Assembly: GCF_051014445.1 (NCBI RefSeq)
Contig: NC_135146.1
Coordinates: 1,860,001 to 1,924,000 of the forward strand
Length of the DNA stretch: 64,000 nt
Reading direction: 5' to 3'
Origin: Colletes latitarsis
Lineage: Eukaryota; Arthropoda; Insecta; Hymenoptera; Colletidae
A program made the translations under genes and the position numbers. Each line of letters opens with the position of its first letter. Positions within the stretch are counted from its first letter, which is position 1. Shown piece by piece: positions 46,801-59,327 of this stretch. The notes beneath the pieces were generated by a model, which ran no database searches, was not told the origin of the DNA, and saw only the letters and a program-made list of their open reading frames with translations.

Positions 46801-49800
46801 TAGGCGAGTCAGCTAGCTGTAAACTAGTGAGCAAGCAGTATGCTAGTAAGCAAGCCGTAAGCTAGAAGCAAGCAGCAAGTTTGTAAGCGAGCAGTAAGAT
46901 GCAAAGAAAGCAGGTAGCTCGTAAGCAAGCATTAAGGTTTTAAGAAAGCAGGAAGCAAGTTAGCAAGCAGTAAGCTTGTTAGCAGCCAGTGAGCTAGTAA
47001 GCAAGCGATATGCAGGTAAGAAAGCTATTAGCTAATAAGCAAGTTGTAAGCTAGCATGCACGCAGTGAGCTAGAAAGCGAGCAGGGATCTATTAAGGAAT
47101 CGGCAAACTAGTAAGCAAGCAGTAAGCGAGTAAGCTTGCAGTAAGCTAGTAAGCAAGCAGTAAGGTAGTAAGCAAGCAGTGAGCTAGTAAGGAAACAGAA
47201 AGCAAGTAAGGAAGCACCAAGCTAGAAGGCAAGCAGCAGGCTAGTAACCAAGCAGTAAGCGAGTAAGCTAGCACTAAGCTTGAAAGTATGCAGCAGGCTA
47301 GTAAGCAAGCAGCAAGCTAGTAAACTAGCAGTAAGGTAGGAAGCAACCAGTAACCTAGTAAGCAAGCAGTAGGCTGGCATGGAAGAAATTAGCTTGTAAG
47401 CAAGCAGTAGGCTAGTATGCAAGCAGTGAGCTAGTAAGCGAGGAGAAAGCTAGTATGGAATCAGTATGCTAGTAAGCAAGCTGTATGCTAGTATGCAAGC
47501 AGTAAGCTACTAAGCAAGCGGGATGCTACTAGGCAAGTAGTAAGCTTGTAAGCAAGCAGAAGGCTTGTCGGATAGCAGTTAGCTAGCAAGAAATCTGTGT
47601 GCAAGTAGGCAAGCAGTAAGCTAGAAAGCAGCCAGTAAGATAGTAAGCGAGTACGGAGCTCGTAAGGGAGCAGAATGCTAGTATGAAAGCGGTAATCTAT
47701 TAAGAAAGCTGTTAGCTAGTAAGAAAGCAGTATGCTAGTAAGCAACCGGTGAGCTAGAAAGCAAGCATCAAGCTACTAAGCAAGCAGTATGCTAGTAAGC
47801 GAGCAGGGTGCCAGTATGGGAGCAGTAAGCTAGTAAGCCAGCAGCTGGCTAGTAAGAAAGCAGTAAGCTAGGAAGAAAGCAGAAATATAGTTACAATGCA
47901 GTTAGGTAGTAAGCAAGCAGTATGCTGGTAAGCAAGCTTGGTGCTAGTAAGGGAGCAGAATGCTAGTAAGCAAACTGTACGATGGTAACAAAGCAGTTAG
48001 CCAGTAAGGTAGTAGTATGGTTGTAAGCAAGCAGTAAGCTGGTAAGGAAGTAGTATGCTAGTAAGCAAGCACTGAGCTAGTAATCGAGCAGGGACCTGGA
48101 AAGGAAGCAGTATGCTAGTAAGCAAGCAGTAAGCAGGAAAGCAAGCAGTAAATTAGTAACAAAGCTGTATGCTAGTAAGCAAGCAGCTGGCTAGTAGAAA
48201 TGCAGTTAGTTAGTAAGGAAGCTGTAACAAAGCAGTAAGCACGTGAGCAAGCAGGAAGCTAGAAAGGAAGCACTTAGCTAGAATGCAAGCAGGAGGCTAG
48301 TAAGCATGCAGTAGACGCGTAAACTAGCAGTAAGCTGGTAAGCACGCAGTATGCTGGTAAGAAACCAGGTGGCTAGTAAGTCAGTAGTAAGCTAGTAAGC
48401 AAGTAGTAAGCTTGAAAACAAGCAGCATAAGAAGTAGGCGTGCATTAAGCTAGAAAGCAAGGAGCAGACAAGTAAGAAAGCAGTTACCTAATATGCAAGC
48501 AGCAAGGTAGTAAGGTAGCAGTAAGCTAGAAAGCAAGCAGCTGGCTAGTATGCTAGCAGTAAGCGAGTAAGCTAGCATTAAGCTAGTAAGCAAGCAGTAA
48601 GCGAGTAAGAAAGTAATTAGCTAGTAAGCAAGCGGTAAGCTACTTAGCTAGCAGTAAGCCAGTAACAAAGCAATAAGTTAGTAACGAAGCAGTAAGCTAT
48701 TAAGCAAGCTGCAAGCTAGTAAGCAGGCTGTAAGCTGGGAAGCGAGCAGCAAGCTAGTAAGCAAGCAACAAGCTAGTAAGCGAGCAGTAAGCTAGTAAGT
48801 AAGCAGTAAGCTAGAAACCGAGCAGGGAACAAGTAAGGCAGCTGAATGCTAGCAAGCAGACAGTAAGCTAGAAAGCGAGCAGGGAACTAGTAAGGCAGCT
48901 GTGTGCTAGTAAGCAAGCAGTAAGCTTGTATGCAACCAGTAAGCTAGTAAGCAAGCAGGATGCTAGTAAGGAAGCATTATGCTAGAAAGCAAGCAGCAGG
49001 CTAGTAAGCATGCAGTATGCGAGTAAGCTAGCAGTAAGCTCGTAAGCAAGCAGTAAGCGAGTAAGAAAGCAGTTAGCTAGTAAGCAAGCGGTAAGCTACT
49101 TAGCTAGCAGTAAGCCAGTAACAAAGCAATAAGTTAGTAACGAAGCAGTAAGCTATTAAGCAAGCTGCAAGCTAGTAAGCAGGCTGTAAGCTAGTAAGCA
49201 TGCAGTAAGCTGGCAAGAAAGCATTTAGCAAGTAAGAAAGCAGTATGCTAGTAAGCAAGCAGTTAGCTAGCTAGAGAGCAGTGTGCTAGTAAGCATGCAG
49301 TAAGCTAGAAAGCAAGCGGCAAGCTAGTAAGCGAGCAGTAAACTAGTAAGCAAGCATTAAGCTAGTTAACAAGCAGTGGGCCAGTATGCGTGCAGGAAGT
49401 TAGTTACTATGCAGTATGCCAGTAAGCAAGCAGCGAGTTAGTAATCAAGCTGTAATCTAGAAAGCAAACAGTAATCTACCACGCAATCTATGAGCTAGTA
49501 AGCAAGCAGGAAGCTAGTAAGGAAGCAATATGCTAGTATGCATCCAGTAAGCTTGCAAGCGAGTAGTAAGCTAGTAAGCAGGCAGTAAGATTGAAAGCAA
49601 GCAGTAAGCTAGTATGCAAGCAGTAGGCTAGTAAGCAAGCAGTAATCTAGTAAGCAATCTGTGAGCTAGTAAGCAAGCAGGAAGCTACTAAGCATACAGT
49701 AATCTTGCAAACAAGTAGTAAGCTAGTAAGCAGACAGTAAGATTAAAAGCATGCAGCAAAGCTAGTAAACAAGCAGCGAGATAGTAAGCAAGCAGTAAGC

Positions 49801-51136
49801 TAGTAAACAAGCAGTAAGGTGGAAATCAAGCAGCAGGGTATCATGAAAGCAGGAAGCTAGTAAGCTAGCAGTAAGCTATTAAGCAAGCAGTGAGCTAGCA
49901 AGCAAGCAGGAAGCTAGTAAGGAAGCACTATGATAGAAAGCAAGCAGCAGGGTAGCACGAAAGCAGGTAGCTTGTAAACACGCTGTAAGATAGTAAACAA
50001 GCAGTAAGCTAGTAAGCAAGCGGCAAGCTAGTAATCAAGCAGTAAACCAGAATGCATGTAGCAGGCTAGTAAGAAAGCAGTTATCCAGTAAGCTAGCAGT
50101 AAGCTAGTAAACAAGCATTGACCTTGTAAGAAAGAAATTAGCTAGTAAGCAAGCAGTATGCTAATAAGCAAGCTGTAAGATGGAAATCTAGCAGGGGGCT
50201 AGTGAGCAAGCAGTAAGCTTGAAAGCAACCAGTAAGCTAGTAAGCCAGCAGGAAGCTAGTAAGGAAGCAGCAAGCTAGAAAGAAAGCAGGGTGCTCGTGA
50301 GCAAGCAGTAAGCGTGTTAGCGAGCAGGTAGCTAGTATGGAATAACAAAGCTAGAAATCAAGCAGCAGGCTGGTAAGCAAGCAGCAAGCCGGCAAGAAAG
50401 CAGCGAGCTATTCTGCAAGCAGTATGCTAGTAAGCAAGCAGTATGCTAGTAGGAAGCAAGTAAGTTAGTAAGTAGGCAACAGGCTAGTAAGGATGCAATT
50501 AACTAGTAAGAAAGGTGTATGCTAGTAAGCATTCAGTAAGTTAGAAAGCATGCAGCAGGCTAGTAAGCAAACAGGAAGCGAGTAAGCTTGCTCTCAGTTA
50601 GTAACAAAGCTGTGAGCTAGTAAGCGAGGAGGTAGCTAGTAAGGAAGCAGCAAGCTAGTAAGCAAGCAGTAAGCTAGTATGCGAGCAGGGACATTGGAAG
50701 GAAGTAGTAAGGCCGTATGCAAGCAGAAAGTTAGTAAGCAAGCAGTGAGCGATTAAGCGAGCAGGAAGCTAGTAGGCAAGCAGTAAGCCGGTAATCAAGC
50801 AGTGAGCGAGTAAGCGATGAGAAAGCTAGTAAGCAAGCAGTAAGCTATTAGGCAAGAAGAGAGCTAGCAAGATAGCAGTATGCTAGTAAGGAAGCACCAG
50901 GCTTGTACGAGAGCAGTGAGCTGGCAAGAAAGCGATTAGCTTGTATGCAAGCAGTAAGCTAGGATGCAGGCAGTGAGCTTGTAAGCGTGCAGGAACCTAG
51001 TAAGGACAATGTATGCTTGTAAGCAAGCAGTAAGCAAGCAAGAAAGCAGTTAGCTAGTAAGAAAGTAGTATGCTAGTGAGCACGCTGTAAGCTAGAAAGC
51101 AAGCAGCGTGCTAGTAAGGAAGCAGTAAGCGAGTAT
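43899..51136. repeat. 19-bp satellite array, block 9
   Basis: The longest uninterrupted satellite in the window, 7.2 kb. From 44044 to about 44280 it matches the satellite downstream of copy A. A segment near 48631 recurs at 49087, an offset of 456 bp (24 monomers). AGTAT at 51132-51136 flanks the next LTR. No gene is seen; the minus-strand ORF at 47222-47422 is repeat translation. Confidence 0.95.
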
Positions 51137-52328
51137 TGTTAAAGTACTAAGGGACTTTAACGTGGGTCCGGATGAGGGAACAGACAGGTAGAAGAACAGT
51201 TAGAACTTTTAGAAAATATTAAATTTATTTTTACAAAATATAATCTGTTTAAAAATTAAAAATGTGGAACATAAATATAATGGAAGAGGAAAATTATGGA
51301 ATGCCCGCCTCGGCTTTTTCGACCGGTTTCCTCTTTTCTCTCCCAATTGCTTTACCTTGGTGGAGGCCTTCTGTAACACAATTGTACAGCAAAGTATGAA
51401 TATTTTGCGGACAGCTTACACGTTAACGCGCACGTCAGCTGCTTATCTCGCGCTCCAGCGACAGTCTAGTGTGTTTGGAGGGGAAACCTGGCTGGCAATT
51501 TAGCGCTCTGACCAGTGGGCTGTATATTCTTTCTGGTCGATGAGATTCGTTTCTTACGATCTCACCGACGTGCACAACCGGGTAGATGAAGATCTCCTCC
51601 GATCTACCGGGTTCGCTCTCGCAATGCCACGGACGGGAAACCAAATGGAGGTTGTAAGGCTCCAAGAGGCTATATCCCGCGAGCACGCTCACCGTGCGAG
51701 TGGCGTCTGGACACCACCAACGCAAGAGGACTTCCTGTCCTGGTTCGGCTCCCTCGTCAGCTGCTCCTCAGGAGCGACATGCGGCCTGCCTACGCAGCTG
51801 CCTAGCCAGCGATTCCTTTCAATTAGGAATGTCCGACAGCCAGCCGTAACGACCTCGACGGCGGCTTCTATAGTCCGAGGAACTGGCCTGCGGCTCGCCG
51901 GATTAGGACGAATTCCCCTGCTAACCTATCCACCCTACTTTTACAGCCCAGTGTGGTCGACTCACAGCTGGCAGTAGGTGTAGAGGTGGGAGCAAGTTTC
52001 TACGAACCCTTTGTTCCACCGTACGCTTAGGCTCTACTTATTATCCCCTCACGACGGTATATTGGAACGGGTTCTCAGAAGCCCGATGCACGGAGAGCAC
52101 CACGAGGTGATATCCTTCCTGAATATCTAATTTCCGGTTGCTCTTACGCCGTATAGGTCCAGTCTAGTCGTTGAAACTTTGGAAAAACACGTAAATAGCC
52201 GCGGTATATGAATATGAACGATGGAAAATTTCCACGTCAGCACAACCATCAAGAATTACGCGAATACAATATAGATACGGGCATCGCGGCCGAGTTTCTC
52301 CGTCTCGGACTCACGCGATATTTAAACA
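51137..52328 (-). mobile_element. Solo LTR with internal deletion, long-LTR family (minus strand)
   Basis: 1,192 bp, TGTTAAAGTACTAAGG to ATATTTAAACA, flanked by AGTAT (51132-51136) and AGTGT (52329-52333). Compared with the LTR at 24120 about 0.7 kb is missing at around 52180, where GAAACTTT runs straight into the AACACGTAAATAGCC part. Small ORFs (51264-51503, 51540-51977) lie within the LTR and have homologous counterparts in its relatives, but no known domain. Confidence 0.87.
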
Positions 52329-53411
52329 AGTGTGATACCAGTAAGCTAGTAAGCAAGCAGAAAGCGAGTAAGTTAGCTCTAAGTTAGTAAGCAGGAAGCT
52401 AGTAAGGAAGCAGAAAGCCAGAAAGCAAGCAGCAGGCTAGTAAGCAAGCAGTAAGCGAGTAGGCTATCAGTAAACTAGTAAGCAAGCAGTAATCTAGTAA
52501 GCAAGCAGCAGGCTAGTAAGAAAGCGGTTAGCTAGTAAGATAGCAGTATGCTAGTAAGCAAGCAGTAAGCTAGAATGCAAGTAGCAAGCGAGTAAGCTAG
52601 CAGTATGCTAGCAAGCGAGCAGGGACCCCTTAAGGGAGCAGAATGCTAGTAAGCATGCAGTAACCTAGTTAGCAACCAGTAAGCTAGTAAGGGAGTAGGA
52701 AGCTAGTAAGAAAGCAGTATGCTAGAAAGCAAGCAGCGGGCTAGTATGCAAGCAGTAAGCTAGTATGCGAGCAGGGACCTAGTAAGGAAGCATTATGCTT
52801 GTAAGCAAGCAGTAACCTAGTGAGCGTGCAGGGACCTATAAGCGGAGCAGAATACTTGTATGCCAGCTGTAAGCTATTAAGGAACCAGTAGCTAGTAAGC
52901 CAGCAGGAACCTAGTATGGAAGCAATGTGCTAGAAAGCAAGCTGCTGGCTAGAAAGCAAACAGTAAAAGAGTAAGCTAGCAGTAACCTAGTAGGCAAGCA
53001 TTGAGCTAGTACGCGAGCAGTAAGCTGGTAACCTAACAGTGAGCTAGTGAGCTAAGAAGCAAGCAGTATGTGATTAATCTAGCAGTAAGCTAGTAAGCAG
53101 GAAGAAAGCTATTAAGCAAGCAGTAAGCTAGTAAGCAAGCAAGAAGCTAGTAAGCAAGGAACAAGCTAGTAAGCATGCAGTAAGCTAGCAAGCAAGCAGT
53201 AAGCTAGAAAGCAAGCAGTAAGCTAGAAAGCAAGCAGCAAGCTCTTAAGGAGGCAGCTAGATAGAAAGCAAGCAGCAGGCTAGAAAGCATGCAGTAAGCG
53301 TGTGAGTTAGCAGTATGATAGCAAGCAAGCAGTAAGCTAGTAAGCAAGCAGTGAGCTAGTAACCTAGCAGTTAGCTGGTAAGCGAGCCGGAAGCTAGTAA
53401 GGAAGCAGTAT
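52329..53411. repeat. 19-bp satellite array, block 10
   Basis: Satellite, standard orientation, between two solo LTRs of the same family. Ends with AGTAT (53407-53411). Confidence 0.94.
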
Positions 53412-54840
53412 TGTTAGAAGCTAAGGGTTCTAACCGGGGTCCGGACTAGGGAAATACTAGGGTAAGTGAATGATAAGTTTTTATTATTTGTATTTTTCGC
53501 TTGTCGTTCCGCGACAAGCCTTTTATTATGAAATGAATTTAACAAAAAATAAAAACGTAAGAAAATATAAAATTAGAAAAAAAAGGAATAATTATATTTT
53601 TTTGTATGGCCGTTGTGGCTGCACCGTTGTGGCCCCTGGTGGGATGGACCTTGGTTGCTGTAGCAATGGTTCGTTCAAATTAAATACGTGCGTACACGTA
53701 TCGTAAACACACGCTCGTCAGCTGTTCGCCTCGATCTCCTTGCGACTATCGGTGCGCTGGGAGGGGGAGATCAGCTGTCGTTTAACGTGGATCAGTGGAC
53801 TGTAAATTTGTACTTGTTCGATGATACTTGTTTATTGAAATTATCAGCGAGGCTTTCACCTTTAACAGAAGAGAATTCACTCGTATCCGTCGGGGGCGAC
53901 TTTGCCACGGACGGGTCACCAAATGGAGGTCGTAAAGCTCCAAATGGGTGGATACCGTGAGCACGCTCTCCGTGCGGGTAACGTAGAAACGTCGTGCGAG
54001 GTGATTTCTTGCGACACTGTAAAATTACTGCACGGCGACCGTTTCTACCGGGGACCGTGACAGTAAAGTGTCCTTTGCAAAAAATCCCTCGCGGGTCGAC
54101 TCGTACACCGACGGGTTTCTGGAGAGGGTTTTTCAGCGATCTTTGCACAAAGAGCACTCTACGAGGCGGTACCGTTTCAACGGTATGTCCTTTGGGAGGC
54201 TTCGAAGCCGTATAGCTTTAAAGGGATTCTGGTTGGGTGCACCCTGAGTCCCTTAAGTCGCGGTCGCGGCAACGACTGCAACGTACAATCCTTCCTAGCG
54301 AAGGCGGTCGTGCCACGCGCAGCGTGTATTACGACCTCCCTTTTGTGGCAGGTAGATTGTTATAGGAAAACTCTAACCGCAGCAACGGTGAGAATTCTTT
54401 AAAAGCAAGTCCAATGGTAATTGTGCGAGTCCGTACTTGAGGAGCGAGATCTTCAGGGATCCTCTCCCGTTCGCAGTCGGCACGTGGATAATTACGAAAA
54501 TCGTCGCGGATCAACAGACGACGACTCGGTCGCGTCTTGTTGTTGCGAAGTGGCGCTGCCGAATTCAGCTGTCGATCTCTTTTCAATATATCATACGGTT
54601 CTCTCTCTCGACACTGACGTCACGATACCGCTTAAACCGGTGCGAAGCGTACCTTCGCGTGAGGGCTGCGTACAAAAACACGTAAACGGCCGCGGTTTTA
54701 AATTGACCGCAAGTTCAACGAACTTGACGAACGCTTAACCTTCCGCAGTGTCACATACACAAACGGATACGGGAATCGTGGCCCAGAAATTAATATTTCG
54801 GACGAACGCGATACTAAATAGTTTTTAACATATTTAAACA
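53412..54840 (-). mobile_element. Solo LTR, divergent member of the long-LTR family (minus strand)
   Basis: 1,429 bp, TGTTAGAAGCTAAGGG to ATATTTAAACA with perfect AGTAT flanks (53407-53411, 54841-54845). It shares the GGGTCCGGA motif near its left end, the middle part with the GGAGGTCGTAAAGCTCCAAA-type stretch, and the AACACGTAAACGGCCGCGG-type stretch near its right end with the other members. Divergence from them is high. Short ORFs inside have no recognised domain. Confidence 0.85.
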
Positions 54841-57800
54841 AGTATGCTAGTAAGCAAGCAGCATGCTAGTATGAGAGCAACTAGCTAGTAAGCGAGCAGG
54901 AAGCAAGTAAGGAAGCGGTGTGCTAATAAGCAAGCGGTAACCTAGTAAGCAACAAGTAAGCTAGTGAGCAAGCAGCAGGCTAGTAAGGATGCAATTAGAT
55001 AGTAAGCGAGCAGCAAGCTAGTAAGGAAGCAGCGTGCTAGTAGGCGAGCAGGAAGCAAGTAAGGAAGCAGCATGCTAGTAATCAAGCTGTAAGCTATTAA
55101 GCAACAAGTAAGCTAGTAGGCAAGCAGCAGGCTAGTAAACAAGCAGTAAGCTAGTAAGCATGCAGTGAGCTAGTAAGCGAGGAGGAAGCTGGTAAGGAAG
55201 CAGGTTGATAGTAAGCAAGATGAATGCTAGTAACCAACTAATAAGCCAGTAAGCAAGCAGCAAGCTGGTAAGAACGCAGTTAGCTAGTAAGCATGCAGTG
55301 AGCTAGTGGGCAAGCAATGAGCCAGTATGCGAGGAGGAAGCTAGTAAGGAAGCAGTAAACTGGTAAGGAGCCAGTAAACTTGTAAGCAAGCATTAAACTG
55401 GTAGGAAAGCAGCAAGCGAGTAAGCAAGCAGTAAGCTAGTAAGCAAGCAGTAAACGAGTAAGCTAGCGGTAAGCCAGTAAGCGAGCAGGAAGCTAGTAAG
55501 GAAACAGTATGCTAGTAAGCAAGCAGTAAGCTAGTAAGGAACCAGCTAGAGAGAATGCATATAGTAAATAACAAAGCAGCAATCTAGAAAGCACGCAGTA
55601 ATGATGTAAGCAAGCAGTAAGCTAGTAAGCAAGCAGCAAGCTGGTAAGAAAGCAGCAGGCTAATAAGAAGGCAACTATCTTGTAAGAAAACATTATGATA
55701 GTAGGCAAGCAGTAAGCGAGTAAGCTAGCAGTAAGCTAGTAAGCAAGCAGTAAGCGAGTAAGCTAGCAGTAAGCCAGTAAGCGAGCAGGAAGCTAGTAAG
55801 GAAGCAGTATGCTAGTAAGCAAGCAGTAAGCTAGTAAGGAACCAGCTAGAGAGAATGCATATAGTAAGTAACAAAGCAGCAATCTAGAAAGCACGCAGTA
55901 ATGAGGTAAGCAAGCAGTAAGGTAACAAGCAAGTAGTAAGCTAGTATACATGCAGTGAGATAGTAAGCGTGCAGGAAGGTAGTGAGGAAGCAATATTCTA
56001 GTAAGCAACCAGTACGCTAGTAAGCCAGCAGTAAGTTAGTAATCAAGCAGCAAGCTTGTAATCAAGCAGTAAGCTAAAAAGCAAGGAGCAGGCTAGTAGG
56101 AAAGCAGTTATCTAGTAAGCGACCAGCAAGCTATTAAGCAAGCAGTGACCTAGTAAGCAAGCAGGAAGCTAGTAAGGAAGCACTAAGCTATAAAGCAAGC
56201 AGCGGGCTACAAAGCAAGCAGGGTAGCACGAAAGCAGGTAGCTTGTAAATAAGCTGTAAGGTAGTAAACTAGCAGTAAGCTAGTAAGCTAGCAGCAGGCT
56301 AGTAATCAAGCAGTAAACTAGAATGCAAGGAGCAGGCTAGTAGGAAAGCAGTTATCTCGTAAGCTAGCAGCAAGCTAGTAAGCAAGCATGAAGCTAGTAA
56401 GGAAGCACTAAGCTAGAAAGCAAGCAGCTGGCTAGTAAGCAAGCAGCAGGCGAGTAAGCAAGCAATAAGCTTGTAAGCAACCAGTAAGCCAGTAAGCCAG
56501 CAGTAAGCTAGTAAACAAGCACTAGAATGGAAAGCAAGCAGCAGGGTAGTAAGAAAGCTGTATGATAGTAAGCAAGCAGTATGCTTGAAAGCATGCAGCA
56601 AGCTAGTATGAAAGCTGTCAGCTAGAAAGGAAGCAGCAGGCAAGTAAGAAAGCTGTCTGCTATTAAGCAAGCATCAAGCTAGTAAGCAAGCAGTAAGCTA
56701 GAAAGCAAGTAGCAGGCAAGTAAGAAAGCAGTTAGCTAGTAAGCAAGCAGTAATCTAATAAGCAAGCAGTGAGCCAGTATGCAAGCAGTAAGCGAGGAAG
56801 CAGGCAGTGAGTTAGTACGCAAGCGGTAAGTTAGTAAGCTAGCAGAGAGCTAGTTAGCGAGAAGGAAGCTAGTAAGGAAGTAGTAAACTAGTAAGCAAGC
56901 CGTAAGGTAGTAAGCAAGGATTTAGCTAGCATGCAAGCAGCGTGCTAGGAAAAAAGCGGATAGTTAGTAGGAAAGCAGTAGGCTAGTAAGCAAGCAGTAA
57001 GCTAGAAAGCAAGGGGCAGGCTAGTTAGTTAGCAGTTAGCTAGTAAGCAAGCAGTAATCTAATGAGCAAGCAGTGAGCCAGTATGCAAGCAGTAAGCTAG
57101 TAAGCAGGCAGTGCGCTAGTAAGCAAGCAGTGAGCTAGAATGCGAGGACGAAGCTAGTAAGGAAGCAGTATGAGAGTAAGCTAGCAGTAAGCTAGTGAGC
57201 AAACAGTAAGGTAGTAAGCAAGCAGCAGGCTAGTACGGATGCAATTAACTAGTAAGAAAGCTGTATGCCAGTAAGCAATCAGTGAGCGAGTAAGCTTGCT
57301 GTCAGTTAGTAAGCAAGCAGTATGCTAGTAGGAAACGAGTATGCTAGTAAGCAGGCAGCAGGCTAGTAAGGACGCAATTAACTATTAAGACAGCTGTATA
57401 CTAATAAGCAAGCAGTAAGCTGGTAAGAAAGCAGCAAGAGAGTAAGCAAGCAGTCAGGTAGAAAGGAATCATCAGGCTAATAGGAAAGCACTTAGATAGT
57501 AAGAATGCTGTATGCTAGTAAGGAAACAGTAAGCTATTAAGCAAGCAGCAAGCGTGTAAGCGGGCAGTGAGGTAATAAGCGAGCGGGGAGCAGGTCAGGA
57601 AGCAGTATGTTAGTAAGCAAGCGGTAAGCTACTAAGCAACCAGTAAGCTAGTATGGTAACACTAAGATAGTAAGCAAGCAGTAAACTGGCATGAATGCTA
57701 TTAGCTTGATAGCAAGCAGTAAGCTAGTATGCAATCTCTAAACTAGTAAGCAAGTAGTAAGCTTGTAAGCAATCAATAAGCTAGTTAGCAAGCAGTAAGC

Positions 57801-58944
57801 TAGTAAGCAAGCAGAAAGCTAGTAAGCAAGCAGTGAGCTAACAAGCGAGCAGGGCGATAGTGAGCAAGCAGTATGCTAGTAAGCAAGCAGTAAGCTAGTA
57901 AGCAACATGTATCCTAGTAAGCAAGCAGCAGGCTAGTATCAAAGCAATGACCTAGTAAGGGGGCAGTTTGCTAGTAAGGAACGCAGTATGCTAGAAAGCA
58001 AGCAGTAAGCTAGTAGGCTACCAGTATGCTAGTAATCAACCAGTGAGCTAGTAAGCGCGGGGGAAGCAAGTAAGGAAGCAGTAAGCTAGTAAGAAAGCAG
58101 TTAACTAGAGAGAAAGCAGTATGCTAGGAAGGAAGCAGTAAGCTAGTAAGAAAGCAGTTAACTAGAAAGAAAGCAGTATGCTAGTAAGGAAGGAGTATGC
58201 TGGCAGGCAGCAAGCAGTGGGCAAGTAAGCAAGCAATCAGCTAGAAAGCAAGGTGCAGGCATGTAACAACACAGATTGTGCGGAAGCAGCAAGCGAGAAG
58301 CAAGAAGCAATCTAGTAAGCAAGGGGTATGCTAGAAAGCAAGCAGCAGGCTAGTAACAAAGCAGTTAGCTACTAAGCTTGCAGTAAGCTAGTAACAAAGA
58401 AGTATGCTACTAACAAAGCAGTAAGCTAGCTAGCAAGCAGCTGGCTAGTAAGCAAGCGGGAAACGTGTGAGCTAGCAGTAAGATAGTAAGCGAGGAGAAA
58501 GCTGGTAAGGAAGCATTATGCTAGTATGCAAGCAGTAGGCTAGAAAGCAAGCAGCAAGCTAGTACGCAACCAGTAAGCATGTAAGCAAGTAGTAAGCTAG
58601 TAAGCAGGCAGAAAGCTTGCAAACATGCTGTAAGCTAGTAAGCACGCAGTGAACAAATAAGCGAGCAGGGAGCTAGTAAGGAAGCAGTAAGCTAGAGAGC
58701 AAGCAGCAATCTAATAAACAAGCACTAAGCTAGAAAGCAAGCAGTAAGCTAGAGAGCAAGCAGCAATCTAGTAAGCAAGCAGTAAGCTACAATGCAAGTA
58801 GAAGTCTAGTAAGATATCTGAAGCTCGTAACAAGCAGTAAGCTGGTGAACAAGCAGTAAGCTAGTATGCAAGCAGTGAGCTAGTAAGCAAGTAGTAATCT
58901 AGCAAGCAAGCAGGAAGCTAGTAAGGAAGCAGTATGTTAGAAAC
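54841..58944. repeat. 19-bp satellite array, block 11
   Basis: Continuous satellite. It contains a near-exact repeat of about 300-bp offset (55501 and 55801 lines share irregular monomers such as GGAACCAGCTAGAGAGAATG). It also has paralogues of 30890-30985 (at 57719-57800) and of the 24120 insertion site (57954-58080). A short non-satellite scrap of about 20 bases is at 58263-58282. Minus-strand ORFs at 55793 and 56413 are repeat translations. Confidence 0.94.
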
Positions 58945-59327
58945 CCCTCAGGGGCTGCCAGCCTTTCAGCTGCAGTACGGGCTTAACGAACCCGGGGTAC
59001 CCGAGTCATACACACACCGTAAGCCTCCTGTTGGTCGTCACAACGACCCATTCACAATTCCCTATTGGTTTTGTGAATGGTACGTGACGGCAGGAGGAAC
59101 GGGGGTCTTGGCTTAACCGCCTGGGCCACGAGTATGGCGACTCTATAAAATCGCCCTCCAATCCTAAGCTATGATGCGCGGCGATGGGATGCATGGTTGG
59201 GGGAGAAGGCCCAATCCCAAGCGACCACCTCCGGGGAACCTGCCGAACCCCCGGAGTATTAGGCTTACCCGGGTAAGGCGGCTCTGCCCGGGTGGACCTT
59301 TATTTCCGACCATCTCGTGGGATTATT
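58945..59327 (+). other. 5' UTR of copy D
   Basis: Collinear with the 5' UTR of copy A at a fixed offset of 49,530 bp over the hairpin region, including the 23-bp nested hairpin (59024-59097). The first ATG in the ORF1 frame is at 59328; an upstream GTG at 59292 in the same frame is not needed and is not conserved as a start in copy A. Confidence 0.75.

Noticed and set aside
2644..56670. Leucine/alanine-rich minus-strand ORFs of 60-90 residues in the satellite (2644, 3042, 9023, 22369, 23065, 29167, 47222, 55793, 56413).
   Set aside because: They are translations of the 19-bp repeat (period 57 nt, 19 residues) that happen to have lost the periodic TAG. Their resemblance to membrane proteins is an artefact.
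58263..58282. A 20-base non-satellite scrap in block 11 as a separate insertion.
   Set aside because: Too short to identify and has no recognisable ends.
21..58944. The satellite as a telomere repeat.
   Set aside because: The monomer is 19 bp, heavily diverged and unrelated to TTAGG or its known insect variants; telomerase-made arrays are far more uniform.
21..58944. The regular repeat as a CRISPR array.
   Set aside because: There are no unique spacers between conserved repeats, no cas genes, and the context is eukaryotic.
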